64,000 nucleotides of DNA from Triatoma infestans (lineage: Eukaryota > Arthropoda > Insecta > Hemiptera > Reduviidae). The position numbers were made by a program, and so were the translations under genes. Where the stretch lies: the NCBI GenBank assembly GCA_011037195.1, contig JAAEAF010003053.1:52777-116776 (forward strand), in the 5' to 3' direction. Shown in pieces: positions 33,688-45,134 of this stretch (its first letter is position 1; each line of letters begins with the position of its first letter). The notes beneath the pieces are model-generated. The model saw only the letters and a list, made by a program, of their open reading frames with translations. It was not told the origin of the DNA and did not search any database.

Positions 33688-33850
33688 AATGGAATATGCA
33701 CACTACGGACATATAAAATATCACATGTTATCCAGCAATGCAAACCCATCCACATATTCAACAAAAGTTGTAGCCGGTTTGTGTGTCTAGTTGATATTAA
33801 AAGTTAATTTAATTTAAAAAGGTAATTTAATTACCCTTTTTTTTTTTAAT

Positions 33851-34420
33851 TATTTATCGTTAAATTTAATTTTTCAAATAAGCTAATTTCTAGAAATAAC
33901 TGATAGTGAAATTCAAAACAATTGTTATTATGATCAAAGTCATTTCATCATACAATAGAATGATAATTTGCATGGCGATAGGAGTTAATTGTTTGCGTCT
34001 GTTTTTTTTTTGTATTATCCATCATTTCTTTGATGTATTAATTGGAAACACCCTCATCGTATAATGTAAACCCACCGTTTGTTTATTTTTTCTTGATGCT
34101 GATGAGGATATTTAGTGAATGTGTCACATTTCATCAGAATGCTTTGATGCACATTTTATACCAAATAAAAGTTTTTAGTTAATTATATATATATTATAGT
34201 GTATGTTTGTATGTATGTGCGTGTTTGTGTGTGTGTATGTATGTATGTATGTATGCGTGTGTTTAAAATAAAATATCTGTGGGATGGAATCTGTGAAGTT
34301 AGATTTCAAAAATACGCAGTTGGGGCTGATCGAGATATACGTACATCTGGCTTATAAAGTACTCATATTCAAGAATCTGTTTAGTGCCAACTGAGGAACC
34401 AATATGAACCTCTCTACAAC
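33851..34420. other. Spacer with (TATG)n microsatellite
   Basis: 34198-34262 is a TATG/TG microsatellite. The rest is AT-rich with nothing recognised. Confidence 0.5.
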
Positions 34421-34780
34421 ACCGCCTATATTTTGTTAAGTATATAATGGATATGAGAAGGAGAATGAGAATTACAGAGAATGGATTTTAAAGAAATAAA
34501 CTAGAATATATGCTGAACACTCAAAATTGAATAGAATACACAAACTGCAAGGACTTTACGAGTGTATAGAAGTTAGGTAGCGAGATATATATATTTATAT
34601 ATATATATATATATATAGTGACAGACTGGCTGAGTGATGAGAACATATAGATAGATTGCTGACTGCTTGGTAACTGGTCGTAAACTGTCCATGAACTGTT
34701 CTATTTATATGAATCGAACTGTCCCTACCTAATCTGGCCTACGTATGGCTGGAGGGGGTAACAAAATTTTTGATTCATTT
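34421..34780 (+). repeat. Dispersed repeat M, copy 3
   Basis: Best partner of the 19190-19485 copy. It contains 'atatgctgaacactc', 'aaactgcaaggactttacga', an AT microsatellite (34588-34617), then 'ctatttatatgaatcgaact' and 'acctaatctggcctacg'. Confidence 0.55.
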
Positions 34781-34866
34781 AATGTATTTCTTCAGCTTCT
34801 ACGAATCTTTATGATTCTTGGATCCCATTATAAGGGCAATTAAAAAATTGTGTAAAAAAATTCCAA

Positions 34867-35155
34867 TATGTATATGGGGTCCCCAATGCTGGATAAACAT
34901 CTGGAAATTTTATCCATTGTAGCACGCATATTTATGATGTTCCTGACCGATTTCGGATATTCATGAATCGTCAGAATATCAAGGTCATCAAATTCGTGTA
35001 CAAAACCGATTTCAAGTTAATGTTTTTAAGCTGTTTAATGATACAATCAACAAGCGTAGTGCATGGCAAAAAGTTTACTAGGACGATGGATGAAAATCCG
35101 AAACCGGTCAGTAACATCATAAATAGGTATGCTATGGACGGACAAAATCCCACAT
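34867..35155 (-). mobile_element. HHR palindromic element P3, copy 3
   Basis: About 290 bp. The left end has a diverged form of the unique tail (tatgtatatggggtccc), then arm, middle and inverted arm. Candidate TSD: aaaaattccaa at the left (to 34866) and aaaaactccaa at the right (35156-35166), one mismatch. The right ribozyme (35076-35115) keeps stem II, GAAA and ACCGGT-C, but its box 1 reads AGGACGA, so it is broken. Confidence 0.65.
34937..34979 (-). ncRNA. Hammerhead ribozyme motif (P3 copy 3, left)
   Basis: Minus strand: CTGACGA, stem II region tcatgaatatcc with weakened pairing, GAAA, stem III ATCGGT (U-G wobble), GTC. Core boxes intact, helices poorer than in copy 2. Confidence 0.45.
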
Positions 35156-35299
35156 AAAAACTCCAAGTTTGAAAAAAATATTATTTATTATTATATTAAT
35201 TCTTGCAAGAGAAATTACTGTGCGTAATTCACACTGGTGTTTTTTATTCAGTATATGACAAAAACAGACACTGTAGAGCTATTTTGGAATGAAATTTAA

Positions 35300-35935
35300 A
35301 TACTCTATTTCTCTTTCTCCTGGACAAGAGTAAGTATTTGTAATCATGCCAAATTTTAGATGTTAAGTTCACCTGAAATACACGCTTTGAGGTCTTCCCT
35401 CCCTCCGAAAAGTCCGAAAAATTGGTTTTTAGAAAATTTGTGGGTGTGAGTGTGTGTGTGTGTGTGTGGGTATGTAAACAAACATAGCTCAAAAACGAGA
35501 AAATAATAGGAAGTACTTCAAACTTAACATTCAGTTTGGATAACACCATGGAATCAGGCAGGAAGTTACCTGACAAAATTCCACAACTCGAAATACTATT
35601 TTAATAAATAGATTTTCCAGTTTTTTGTTGTTTTTTTTTTGCGATATTCTCAACAATGGTTCCACATTTTTCTTTTTAACTTAATTTATCAACTAGCATA
35701 TTAACGGCTATATCTTTTATTCCAAACATATTTCTCTGGGAAAATACGTATATTTAAGAAGCTTTTGGAGAACGAGTTCAGGGTTATGTTTTCCACTCAA
35801 GAGCTGTTTTAGTTTATTATACAATTCACTCTTCTAAATAATATTAATTAGAATTAAATATTATGTTGACAAATGTCCAAGTTTGAAAATACGAAGTACG
35901 AAATACTCAATAAGGCGTATTCCATAATGTCAAAA
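35300..35935 (-). repeat. Repeat R, copy g
   Basis: Reverse copy with a TG microsatellite (35448-35470), 'catagctcaaaaacgaga', and one module. It ends before the hairpin terminus. Confidence 0.7.
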
Positions 35936-36194
35936 AAAATATAGGTTAAGTGTACTTCGGCAAAACAGCAAGTCTACTATGTAATGCATGTTAGTATACT
36001 AGAATAGGCAATTGTATTTTTTGTTCACAAGTTAAATGATGTATTAGCTTCAACTGTATCTAATATTATTGTACTATTAATCTCAAATAATTTTAATCTT
36101 GGGTTACAATTTGCTGAAATATATTAACTAAGTAAAATATATAAAACAAGGAAAACAATGTTGTGTATAAATGTAATAAAATTAAAAAAAAAAA

Positions 36195-37185
36195 ATCTGG
36201 TGTGAAACACTCACACAACTTTCTCTTACTCCTGTTCTCAAAATTATAATTGACAAATTTTATAGTTTGTGTACCAAATTTAACGAAATTCGTCGAAAAC
36301 CGAAAAAAATGTTCAGTAAAAGCGCACTTCCGGTTAACTAAATTTCTTAAAATTCGGAATTTTGGCCATCTATTTATTTCTAATTAATTTTGTATGGATG
36401 ATGGAACTGTATAATCAACTGTAGAGAAAAACATAACTTCACCCCTCCCCTAAAAGTGCCCTTAAATGAATTTTCCCAGAGAAATGTTTTAAATAAAAGT
36501 TGTAGATCTTTGCATGTTTAGTTCATATACAAAGTTTCAAGAAAATCGTCGGAGCCATTTTTGAGGAAATTGCGAACAAGAGAATAAATCATTTAGTAAA
36601 GTGGTAAAGAAACGCACTTCCGGTTATCCGATTTTTTCAAACTCAGAATTTCAACAATATATTTAATTCTAATTAACATTATTTGGATAATAGAATTGTT
36701 TAATAAACTGAAATAGCACTTTAGATGAAAACCTAACCCCACCCTTCTTCCATTACTGCCCTTAAATGAATTTTCCCAGAGAAATGTTTCAAATAAAACT
36801 TATAGCTATTTGTATGTGTAGTTGATATACTAAGTTTAAAGAAAATCGTTGGAGCCATTTTTGAGAAAATTGCAAAAAAGTAAAAAAACCAACAAGTAAA
36901 GTGGTACTTCCGGTTGAGGAATTTTGACAGATGACCCACTGTCAGATCCATGGTGATACCTAAAAGGAATATCAAGTTTCAACTTCTACGGTTTTTCGTT
37001 TTTGAGCTATGCTGTTCACATACACACACACACACACCCAGGACCACACACACACCAGACCATTTGCTAAAAACCACTTTTTTGGACTCAGGGGACCATA
37101 AAGCGGATATTTCCGGTGAAAACTCGATATCGAAATTTGACACGATTACAATACTTCCACTTACTAGGAGTAAGAGAAAGTAATA
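36195..37185 (+). repeat. Repeat R, copy h (longest uninterrupted)
   Basis: Shows the whole plan: the outer end tctggtgtgaaacactcacac (hairpin stem GTGTGA/TCACAC), 'aactttctcttactcc', three related modules, then the terminal domain with a CA microsatellite (37019-37060) and 'taggagtaagagaaagta'. The 'aaatgaattttcccagagaa' block recurs 300 bp apart (about 36466 and 36766). Non-coding. An A-run precedes the hairpin end. Confidence 0.85.
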
Positions 37186-37695
37186 AAATTAATAAAAAAT
37201 AGAAAATAAAAAGTAGAATATAATTCAATCGACATTTAAATGCTGCCTTCTTAATTAAGGGTAATGGTTTAAATTAAAGGATTAGCTAAATTTATTCATT
37301 TCAACAGCCAATTAAATTGAAGTTATCGTAATATTTTTAATATCGATGTATTTTTATGGTTACGCATGCGCACACAAACTTGAGAAGTAATATTTTTCAT
37401 TGGTTAGTTATCTAATAAAATATATATATAATTTTAAATGCAAGAATTACTCTCTTATTGTTTAGGTTATGGTTTTCTGGACATTATTTTTGTGGTGTGT
37501 GTGTATGTATGTATATTCCGTTTTTACTGCAAAAACGTTGCATTAGTATTAGAGGTTTATTTATTTTATAATTTTCCATTAAGAGTATATCCAGAGCTTA
37601 TTCTTTCTTGTTAATACCATCAATTTAATTTAAAAAAAACGTTATTGGAGTTTGTATGTTGTGACATTTACTAGTCCACATGTCCATCGATATGT
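37186..37695. other. AT-rich spacer
   Basis: Nothing recognised apart from a short GTGTG/TATG run near 37496. Confidence 0.45.
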
Positions 37696-38083
37696 AATAT
37701 CCATATTACTTTCTTTTACGCCTGGTAAAAGGAAGTAGATATTGTAATCGTGTCAAATTTTCGATATCGAATTTTCACCGGAAATATCCGTTTTGAGGTC
37801 CTTTGAGTCCAAAAAAGTGGTTTTTAGAAAATGGTGTACGTGTGTATGTCTGTATGTCAGGGTTTATGTATTTGAACAGCATAGCTCAAAAACGAAAAAA
37901 CTGTAGAAAGTTCAAATTTGATATTCCGTTTAGGTATCACCATAGAATCTGACAGTACGTTATCTGTCAAAATTCCTCAACCGGAAGTACCATTTTACTA
38001 TGATTTTTTTTTTTACGTTTTTGCGATTTTCTCAAAAATGGTTTCTACAATTTTCTTCAAACATCGTACATCAACTACACATA

Positions 38084-39313
38084 GAATAGAATATATTTAT
38101 TTGCCTGGACATATGTTTTTACATACAATAGGGCTCGTCAATATGTGGCTGCAATATATACAAACAAACTTTACTTTGACCTACAGTAAATATTATTAAT
38201 ACATTACTTGCAAATAAACAGTATCAGATCAGTCAGCGTTGAACTGGGTTACATTCCATTTGTTAGCTAGATACTCTTCTAGTTTGTAAAAAGTGTTTTT
38301 TAATAAAAAAGTTTTAATAATTTTTTGAAATTTTTTCTTTTCTAAATTTCTCACTGATTCAGGAATTAAATTAAACATTTTAGTGGCCATTGAGCTGGGA
38401 GCTTTATCAGATTTAAACAGTCTGTTTTTAGCAATATGTAAGTTATTTTTAGTCCTTACATTGTAGGAATGTTTATTACTCCTTAAATCTTTATTCTCAC
38501 TATCTTTAATATCCATTATGTTCACATAAATGAATAAAGACGGCAACGTAAGTATGCCATGCTCTATAAATAATGGTTTACAGCTGTCTGATTTTTTCTT
38601 ATTAAATATGATCCTCAAGGCCTTTTTTTGCATTTTAAAAACAGTTTTTGCATTAGTGGCTGCTCCCCATAATAGTAAACCATAGCTCAGCTTTGACTGG
38701 AACAATCCGAAATACGCTGTTTTAAGTACCTCCAGAGATACTAAATCCCTCAGCTTTTTGAACAAGTAGATCATTTTTGCCAGCTTACCACTCAACTCCT
38801 GTACATGTTCCTTCCAGGAGAGATTAGAATCAATTAATAATCCTAAAAATTTCACAGGTGGGTTGTTTTGTTTTTGACTTGAGTGAAAAACTTTTGTTAT
38901 TGTTTTTTCTTTATTTAAAGATAATTTATTTTGAGTTAACCATTTCTCCAGAAACAACAGACCATTAGTGATGCTTTTCCGAACGTTATCATAACTTTTA
39001 TCCTTCGTTATGAGTGTGGTATCGTTCGTATAAAACAGGAACCTTCCTGAGGAGCACTCACCAACATCATTGTAATAAATTAAGAAAACGAGTGGTCCTA
39101 AAACGGAGTCTTGAGGAACTCCGTGCTTTACCAACCTTTATTTCGATGTTTCTCCTTCTTGTAACACATACTGTAATCTCCCTGTTAAATATTGCTTAAA
39201 AAATGCCAACTGCTCACCATCTATGCCGTAGCTATGTAACTTATTTAACAGTATTTTATGAGATACCATGTCAAAAGCTTTACTCAAGTCACAAAACGTG
39301 ATCTCACATATTT
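38084..39313 (-). mobile_element. CR1/jockey-like non-LTR element, 5'-truncated
   Basis: 1,230 bp inserted into repeat R. The minus-strand 3' end is 'aataaatatattctattcta', a short ATTCT-type repeat tail like those of CR1-type elements. The 5' end is truncated in the RT domain. A short candidate duplication, cata, occurs at 38080-38083 and 39314-39317. Confidence 0.7.
38229..39313 (-). pseudogene. CR1-like reverse transcriptase, active site mutated
   Basis: The 39313-39138 part encodes ITFCDLSKAFDMVSHKILL and FKQYLTGRLQYV. A frame change follows, then 39134-38229 (301 codons): HGVPQDSVLGPLVFLIYYND (normally PQGS), the catalytic position reading FLFYTNDTTLI instead of FADD, VKFLGLLIDSNLSW, LSYGLLLWGAA, QKKALRIIFNKK and a stop after VTQFNAD. 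The first catalytic Asp is Asn, so the copy is dead even without the frameshift. The N-terminal residues in the 39371-39138 frame before ICEI derive from repeat R, marking the truncation point. Confidence 0.8.
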
Positions 39314-39965
39314 CATACAAAGATCTACAACTTTTATTTGTAACATTTCTCCGGTAAAATTCATTTAACAATGCTTTCGGGGGAAGGGTGGCTTATGGTT
39401 TCCTCTACAGTGCTGTTTCACGTTATTATACAATTCTGTCATTTAAATAATGTTAATTAGTATTAAATATGTTGTTGAAATTCCGAGTTTAAAAAAAAAA
39501 ATATCAGATGACCGAAAGTGCGTTTACTTTACCACTTTACTAACTGATTTTTTCACTTTTTCACAATTTTCTCACAAATAGCTCCGACGATTTTCTTGAA
39601 ACTTCTTATATAAACTACGCATAAAACTTTTATTTAAAACATTTCCCTGGGAAAATTCATTTAAGGGCACTTTTAGGGGAAGGGTGGACTTATGTTTTTC
39701 TCTAAAGTGCTATCGAACATTGATTATACAATTCTATTATCCAAACAAAATTAATTATAAATAAATAGATGGTCAAAATTCCGAGTTTCAAGAAAATTAG
39801 TAAACCGGATATGCGCTTTTACTGAACAGGTTTTTTTTTTTCAGTTTTCGACAAATTTCATTATATTTGGTACACAAACTATAAAATTTGTCAACCATAA
39901 TTTTGCGAAATGGGTACGATAAAGTTGTGTGTGTTTCACACCAGATTTTTTTTTTTTTTTAATAG

Positions 39966-40428
39966 TAAGCTTCATGTGTGTTGATTTTTTTTTTATGCTG
40001 TTTCGTAGATATTTAGTATGATTAATATAGGCCAGAACCATGTGCTGGTATATTGGTTTAGTGAAGATTACTTAATTGACATTTATAGGAAATGTTGAAC
40101 AAGGCCTGAAAAGCAAATTGAGTAAGTTTTGAGTTGGCACTTATGATAAAATGGTTGTAATGGTTCAGTTAATCAAACGATAACCCAAAAAATTTTACAT
40201 CATGTTACTAGTTTGAACGTATAATTCGTATAGACGGACTTACGCTCCAAATTTAGCTTGCTTTTAAACTAATTCGATCACCTTGATGGGAGCTTGGTGT
40301 TTCATAAAAGTGCAGCCCGATTTGTCCATTTTATTACTAATGATGGGGCTATCTGCGTATCTGCTATGATTCTTTAGTAAAGAATATTAATAATAACAAT
40401 ATCCCGTTTAATATCTAGATTAAGAGAG
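39966..40428. other. Unassigned spacer
   Basis: AT-rich with T runs. No supported feature. Confidence 0.4.
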
Positions 40429-40972
40429 TTGTTATTTGTTGTAATTGGCGGACAGGATGTTTGGGACCTCCAGGATGGAGAATTGGTCTCACTTAAGTAT
40501 GGTGACATCCTGAAGAAATTCAGTAACCATTTATTGAGCAAAGATATCGAACTAGCTGTACAATCCAGTTTTAACTTACACTTCAGGAATATCAGTACTC
40601 TTGGATTGGGTGAAGGCTATATTCGTTATAAAATACATATTGATATGGTCAGAGTCGCCAGCCAGATGAGACTAATTTCAAAAAAACACCCCAGAATATT
40701 AGCTAAAAGGTATAAATTATAAGTTTTCCCCTGAAGATTATTGCCCATTATGTTTTCTTGATAAGGATAACATATCACATTTTCTCGCATCATGTCATTT
40801 ATTAAATCACTTTAGGACAAAATTTTTACAAAATTATATTAATCCTGTACTACCTCCTCAGGTTCAATTGGAGAATTTACTAAATATCGACTCCTATTCA
40901 AAATTAAAAAATATTTATCTATATACAGTAAATAGTTTAAAACTCCGAAACTCTTTAGTACTATTAGATTAA
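40429..40972 (+). pseudogene. Non-LTR retrotransposon C-terminal fragment
   Basis: Frame 40429-40722 encodes a C-terminal domain (QMRLISKKHPRILAKRYK). After a shift of frame near 40710 it continues as FSPEDYCPLCFLDKDNISHF and LASCHLL, a zinc-knuckle-like CX2C...HX4C motif. It ends at a stop near 40972 after LRNSLVLLD. The layout and knuckle parallel the C-terminus of the element at 30788-33044, so it is probably a related family. Confidence 0.6.
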
Positions 40973-42387
40973 GTCAGATATATGTTTGTTTTAATATCTA
41001 TTGGTTAATTTATTGTCTTCAACTTTTTTTATTTTATGTTTTATTTGTCATTATTTTAAGCAGGTGCTGAATTTCATTTATTTTATCAGAATAGTTAGTA
41101 TTATTTTATATTATATTTTATCTGTACCTTTCTAGATTATTTAGACAAAGAGCTGTCAATATTTTATTTTATTTTTCTTTTGGAATTTCGTTTATTTCAT
41201 TTGTTTCACATTGTTGTTTTTATTTATAATAATACTATGAATAATATTTATTAATTTTATTACTGTTATCATTATTATGATTCAATTTCATTTCCTTATA
41301 TAATTTTTATTATTATTATTTTCCTATTTGAAATATTATGTATATACACACTAATATAACACTGATATTGTAATTTTATATTGAAAGGCGTGTAAGGCGC
41401 ACTGTGTAAGGCGTACAGTAGCGCGTTGAACGGCAGATTAGCAGCATGGGGATTCGTCAACGCTGTTTCGAGAATATTCACAAGACTTATTGTTTATTCC
41501 ATTACATCTATTCTATGACTTTTATATTAAACATATTTAACAATTACATAAATTCTTCTACATTCATATTCAAGTAGCAATAATGTACTTATATTTTTTA
41601 TCATATATATTTTATCTCAACAATGAGTAATGTATTCTAGTTACATTAACGGTGAGCAATATTTTTCATTCTTTTTCTTCTCGTTATTCAGACAAATGTA
41701 TTGTATTTCTATTTTTTTATATTTTTTCCACATGTATTTTTCATTCTTTTGTCTGTGCACTATAGAATTTATTGATTTGTGTTCTTCATCATTTAATTTT
41801 ATCATAGATATTTTTTTTAAGTTTTAAAAGTTAAGTTTAAGCTTTAAAAGTTTTGGATAAAGCATTTTTTTTTTTTTTTTTTGGAGATGAATTTGCCTTG
41901 CCATTTTCAAATTTTATTTGCCACCAAATCTTATGTAAACTTTTGTTAGCCGTGAATATCGCTTTTATAAATTTTGAAGGAAATAATAACCTAATTTTTA
42001 TAGCTAATCTGAAGATAATTTTCCCCAATCGTGAAAAAATATATAAGTTTATTGTGATTTTACTTACATCTCCTACTTATGTTTAATCTTTTATAAAATA
42101 GTTTTATTGTCGCAAGAAAACTATAATATTTAACGCGAAATGATTAAATGACAACAGTCTACGTATGCTATACTCGCTTAAGCTGATGTGGCCATCCGTG
42201 AAATAGATTGTGAAAATTAAATAAATGCCTTTTCATTTAATTCAATTTTAATCACTTGTCATATAAACAACGAACACAATTAATTATAAATATCTAAAAT
42301 AAATAGAATTTCCAGAAATGTCAAAACATTCCAGAAATGTCCAGAAATCACTCTCGAGATTTCTGCTACAGTTTTCTTAAATCAGAC
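40973..42387. other. AT-rich spacer, possibly 3' UTR of preceding element
   Basis: Very T-rich. The short frames seen are compositional. A GC-richer patch at 41385-41460 is unassigned. Confidence 0.4.
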
Positions 42388-42535
42388 TGTACTGCCATTC
42401 ACTAACATAGTACGATACCTTTGGTTCTACATTGGCAAAAGACTGACTCTTGAAATCCACATATTTGCGTCTCATATGACACGAACTTTAAAAAAAGTTA
42501 CTATCTGCTTGCAAGATTCCCTATCCTTCCCTATT
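42388..42535 (+). pseudogene. Jockey-like RT fragment
   Basis: Plus-strand translation gives LPFTNIVRYLWFYIGKRLTL, then HMTRTLKK. It matches the conserved YLGLY..KRLTW block downstream of the RT catalytic box seen in the jockey copies at 20 kb and 49 kb. About 50 codons, directly before repeat D copy 2. Confidence 0.55.
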
Positions 42536-42540
42536 ACCTA

Positions 42541-43106
42541 TTGTAATGTAATGGTGTGATGATGTGTATTGGTAGCTTGTGGCGTGAGCGTTTTAGAGAA
42601 AAGGGCTTGTAATTATGTTTGAGATAGAAGTAATAAGAATAATTAAGAAGTCACAACTGTTTTATAAATACATATATTATTCTTTAAGCAAGTTTAAGTA
42701 CATTACTGTATCACAATTATAAATCAGAAGTATATCTAGAATAAAGGCAAATATCTATCATTGGCACTGAGCGATTCCTAAAGTAGTGTTCTGTTCTGGC
42801 TTTGGAAGCAGAATGCTACTGTCTTGTTTGAAGGCAGAAGTCTGACTGTTCTAAGGAATGCTCTCTAACAAAAAACAGTTGGCCAAGTCGCATTTTATTA
42901 TATTAACGGATTTTTGTGCCTTTGTTTTCCTAATAGCAATGACCTTAGATTTAATATTAATATACCTGGCTCTACAATACACTCTTTTTGAAGGTAAATT
43001 CACAGCACTAAGATAATTATAAAATATTAACAAAAATACAATTTTGGATACTATAAAATATTCTAAACTTTAAACTATTATTTTTCGATTTCGTCCTTCC
43101 ACTACA
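42541..43106 (+). repeat. Dispersed repeat D, copy 2
   Basis: Partner of 1354-1935; the last 230 bp are nearly identical. It provides the empty-site allele (gaagtcacaactgtt) for the RTE insertion in copy 3. Confidence 0.7.
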
Positions 43107-43829
43107 CTATGCTTTAGTTTGAAAAATCTTCATTTTAATTTGGTAAAATGAAAATCATTAGTTTGAGTTCCAAAAATGGTTTCTGTAAAGCCCCTTCAAA
43201 ACATAGCTATACAAGTGCGAATGTAGAATAAACTATCTGTACACTAATCGGTCTGTGAAAAGAAAAGCTATGTTTTTTAGTGTATGTACCGCCGAAGCGA
43301 GTATTATTTTAGTATTTGTCCCCCCCCAGGAATATCGAGTACTGGGAGGACCTGTAGGTTAGGATTAGTTCATTTCCATTGTTTCAGGGCGTCACGCTCT
43401 GCGTTAGGGGCATCATTTAGTTGCTTCTATACGGGCGGGTATGCGCGAGAGCCCGCTAAAAAAAAAAAACAAAAAAAAAACTATATTTTCTTGTTGAGAG
43501 GGTAATGAAAGAAAACCCAATCAGTTTTTGCTTGGTCTTATAGTTATGCCACTTTATATTCATAAATTTAATACAAACTTATTATCTGGTCTTTGCCTCT
43601 AAACGAATACGGGGTAATCTCATATTTATACCACTTCAGAGAAAGTAACCCCGCCTTAATGAGTTCTACACAGTTCACAGAATCTGGGCCTAATTGACAA
43701 TTGTTTTTTAAAGCAATTTTTAAAATAGTTCTACAAAGTGTAACCTCATTTTGTGCTCGATAACAAACAATAGCTGTACTTGCTGCATTGGATATCTGCA
43801 TTTTTTTTGAAAAGGGTATATCGTTTTGC
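43107..43829. other. Unassigned spacer
   Basis: Includes a GC-richer patch at 43310-43460 and A-runs near 43460. The minus-strand frame 43568-43801 has no recognisable domain. Confidence 0.35.
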
Positions 43830-44360
43830 TTTCACTTAGGCTTAGTAGTATTGTCAAATTTTCCGATATTTCACGGGGAATTCATGTTATGATGTCCCCT
43901 GAGTCATACAAATGGTCTGTATATATGTGTATGTGAACAGCATTGCTTAAATACGAAAAAAATATCATAGAAAGTTCAAACTTGACATTCGGTTGGGATA
44001 TCATCTTAGGATACGACAGTATGTTATCTGTCAAAACTCCTCAACCGGAAGTACCAACCTTAATGAATAGATTTTTCAATTATTGCGTTTTTTCTTAAAA
44101 CAATTAAATGATTTAACGATTTTTTTTTTAACTTTGTGTATACGAGTACACTAGTTCTATGACTTTTAGTTGAAACATATATGCGGGAAAATTTCTTTAA
44201 TGGCGGTTTTGGGTAGGGGTTGGATTATATTTTCTTGTAAAGTTCTATTTGAGTTTATTTTATCATCTATATAATATTAATTAGAATTAAATGTTGTTGT
44301 GGTTGGTTCTGCACAGCTGGAAAGCTTCAGAGATATTTTCCGTGATAGCCTGCTACTTTT

Positions 44361-44408
44361 TGTGGTCATCGACCGGTTTCGGGCGTTCGCCCATCATCAG
44401 GATGCGTT
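44361..44408 (-). ncRNA. Hammerhead ribozyme, all core elements present (P2 copy 1, left)
   Basis: Minus strand order: stem I strand GCATC, box 1 CTGATGA, stem II GGGC-GAAC-GCCC (four G-C pairs), GAAA box, palindromic stem III ACCGGT, cleavage C (GTC), then GATGACC, whose GATG pairs with CATC of stem I. Every required core nucleotide is present. The two-pair or dimer-forming stem III is the minimal type known from Penelope-like elements and some satellite HHRs. The expected cut falls between 44371 and 44370 on the minus strand. Confidence 0.7.
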
Positions 44409-44689
44409 TGTCAAACAGTGTAATAACATAGGCTTGCACAGAGCATAATTAGTTGATGCGCAGGTGTTAAATGTTTTTGTTAGGATCTAACTAGCATAAG
44501 AGGGTTGTTGGTAGCTGAGAGCGGAAAATATTGTTCCCTATAAAAATGGAAACATCCAACATGTGACACATCGCCTCTTGTTGGTTGTATCAATATTTAA
44601 AGGGAACATTATGTATAATGGAGTTGTTGAGGAAAGTAATTAGGTTTGATTGAATGAACAAGATATGAAGACACTAATATAATGTAGCT

Positions 44690-44960
44690 AAGTTTACACT
44701 AACTGACTGGACTTTAATGAAAATGATAGAATGAATGGTGAGAGTAAAGATATGACACGATGCGATGTACAGTTGTATGGTTGTTCTCATCGATCCTTTA
44801 GATAGATTCCCACTGGCTTATATACACAGGTTCTCCCACTCTAGCCTGCCTAAGTCAGAGAGTAGTCTCTGTTAACCAGAGTGGGCCTCTCTTCTCTCTG
44901 TTGTGGTTGCATTTTCTTTGCTGTGGATGGGGCCTATTACAATGTGGCTTTCAAAGACCG
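44690..44960 (+). repeat. Repeat M, copy 4, in the core of P2 element
   Basis: 'actgactggactttaatg', a variable part, a TATA-like 'gcttatatacacag', then 'gttctcccactctag'. The last 15 bases match the 63520 copy. It lies between the two P2 arms and may be a captured insertion or part of the element. Confidence 0.5.
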
Positions 44961-45093
44961 AAACACGTGTTTTCCCGCTCTGGTACCAAAACCTCTCTTA
45001 AGCTAGTTATGTCTTAACGAAAACATTTAACACCAGTGTATCAACTAAATTTGCTCTGTGCAAGTCTATGTTATCACACAGTTTGACAAAAAA

Positions 45094-45134
45094 CATCCTG
45101 ATGATGGGCGAACGCCCGAAACCGATCGATGACC
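45094..45134 (+). ncRNA. Hammerhead ribozyme motif (P2 copy 1, right)
   Basis: CATC, CTGATGA (45098-45104), GGGC-GAAC-GCCC, GAAA, ACCGAT-C, GATGACC. One stem III change (A for G) relative to the left arm; otherwise complete. Confidence 0.55.

Larger units (their letters stand above)
30216..33762 (+). mobile_element. HHR palindromic element P3, copy 2, hosting mariner
   Basis: TSD aaaagttgtag (30205-30215 and 33763-33773). The left arm (about 30216-30375) and right arm (33574-33731) are inverted copies. The unique tail (reverse complement of gttgaatatgtggatggg) lies at the right end. A mariner sits at the apex of the palindrome, where the arms carry caacaagtgtg/'cagttgttgg'. Without the mariner the element would be about 350 bp. 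Confidence 0.75.
30000..33850 (+). repeat. Repeat R, copy f, split by HHR element P3
   Basis: Left part 30000-30215 ends at 'aaaagttgtag'; the right part resumes at 33763 with the same 11 bases, followed by 'tgtctagttgatatta'. Everything between is inserted DNA. Only about 300 bp of R remains. Confidence 0.7.
37700..39965 (-). repeat. Repeat R, copy i, split by a CR1-like element
   Basis: Part 1 (37700-38083) runs from the terminal domain to 'catcaactacacata'. Part 2 (39314-39965) resumes with 'catacaaagatctacaac', followed by two modules and the outer end 'gtgtgtttcacaccagat'. The insertion boundary is clear by comparison with uninterrupted copies. Confidence 0.8.

Noticed and set aside
34588..34617. 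AT run as possible regulatory or replication site
   Set aside because: A plain dinucleotide microsatellite within repeat M.
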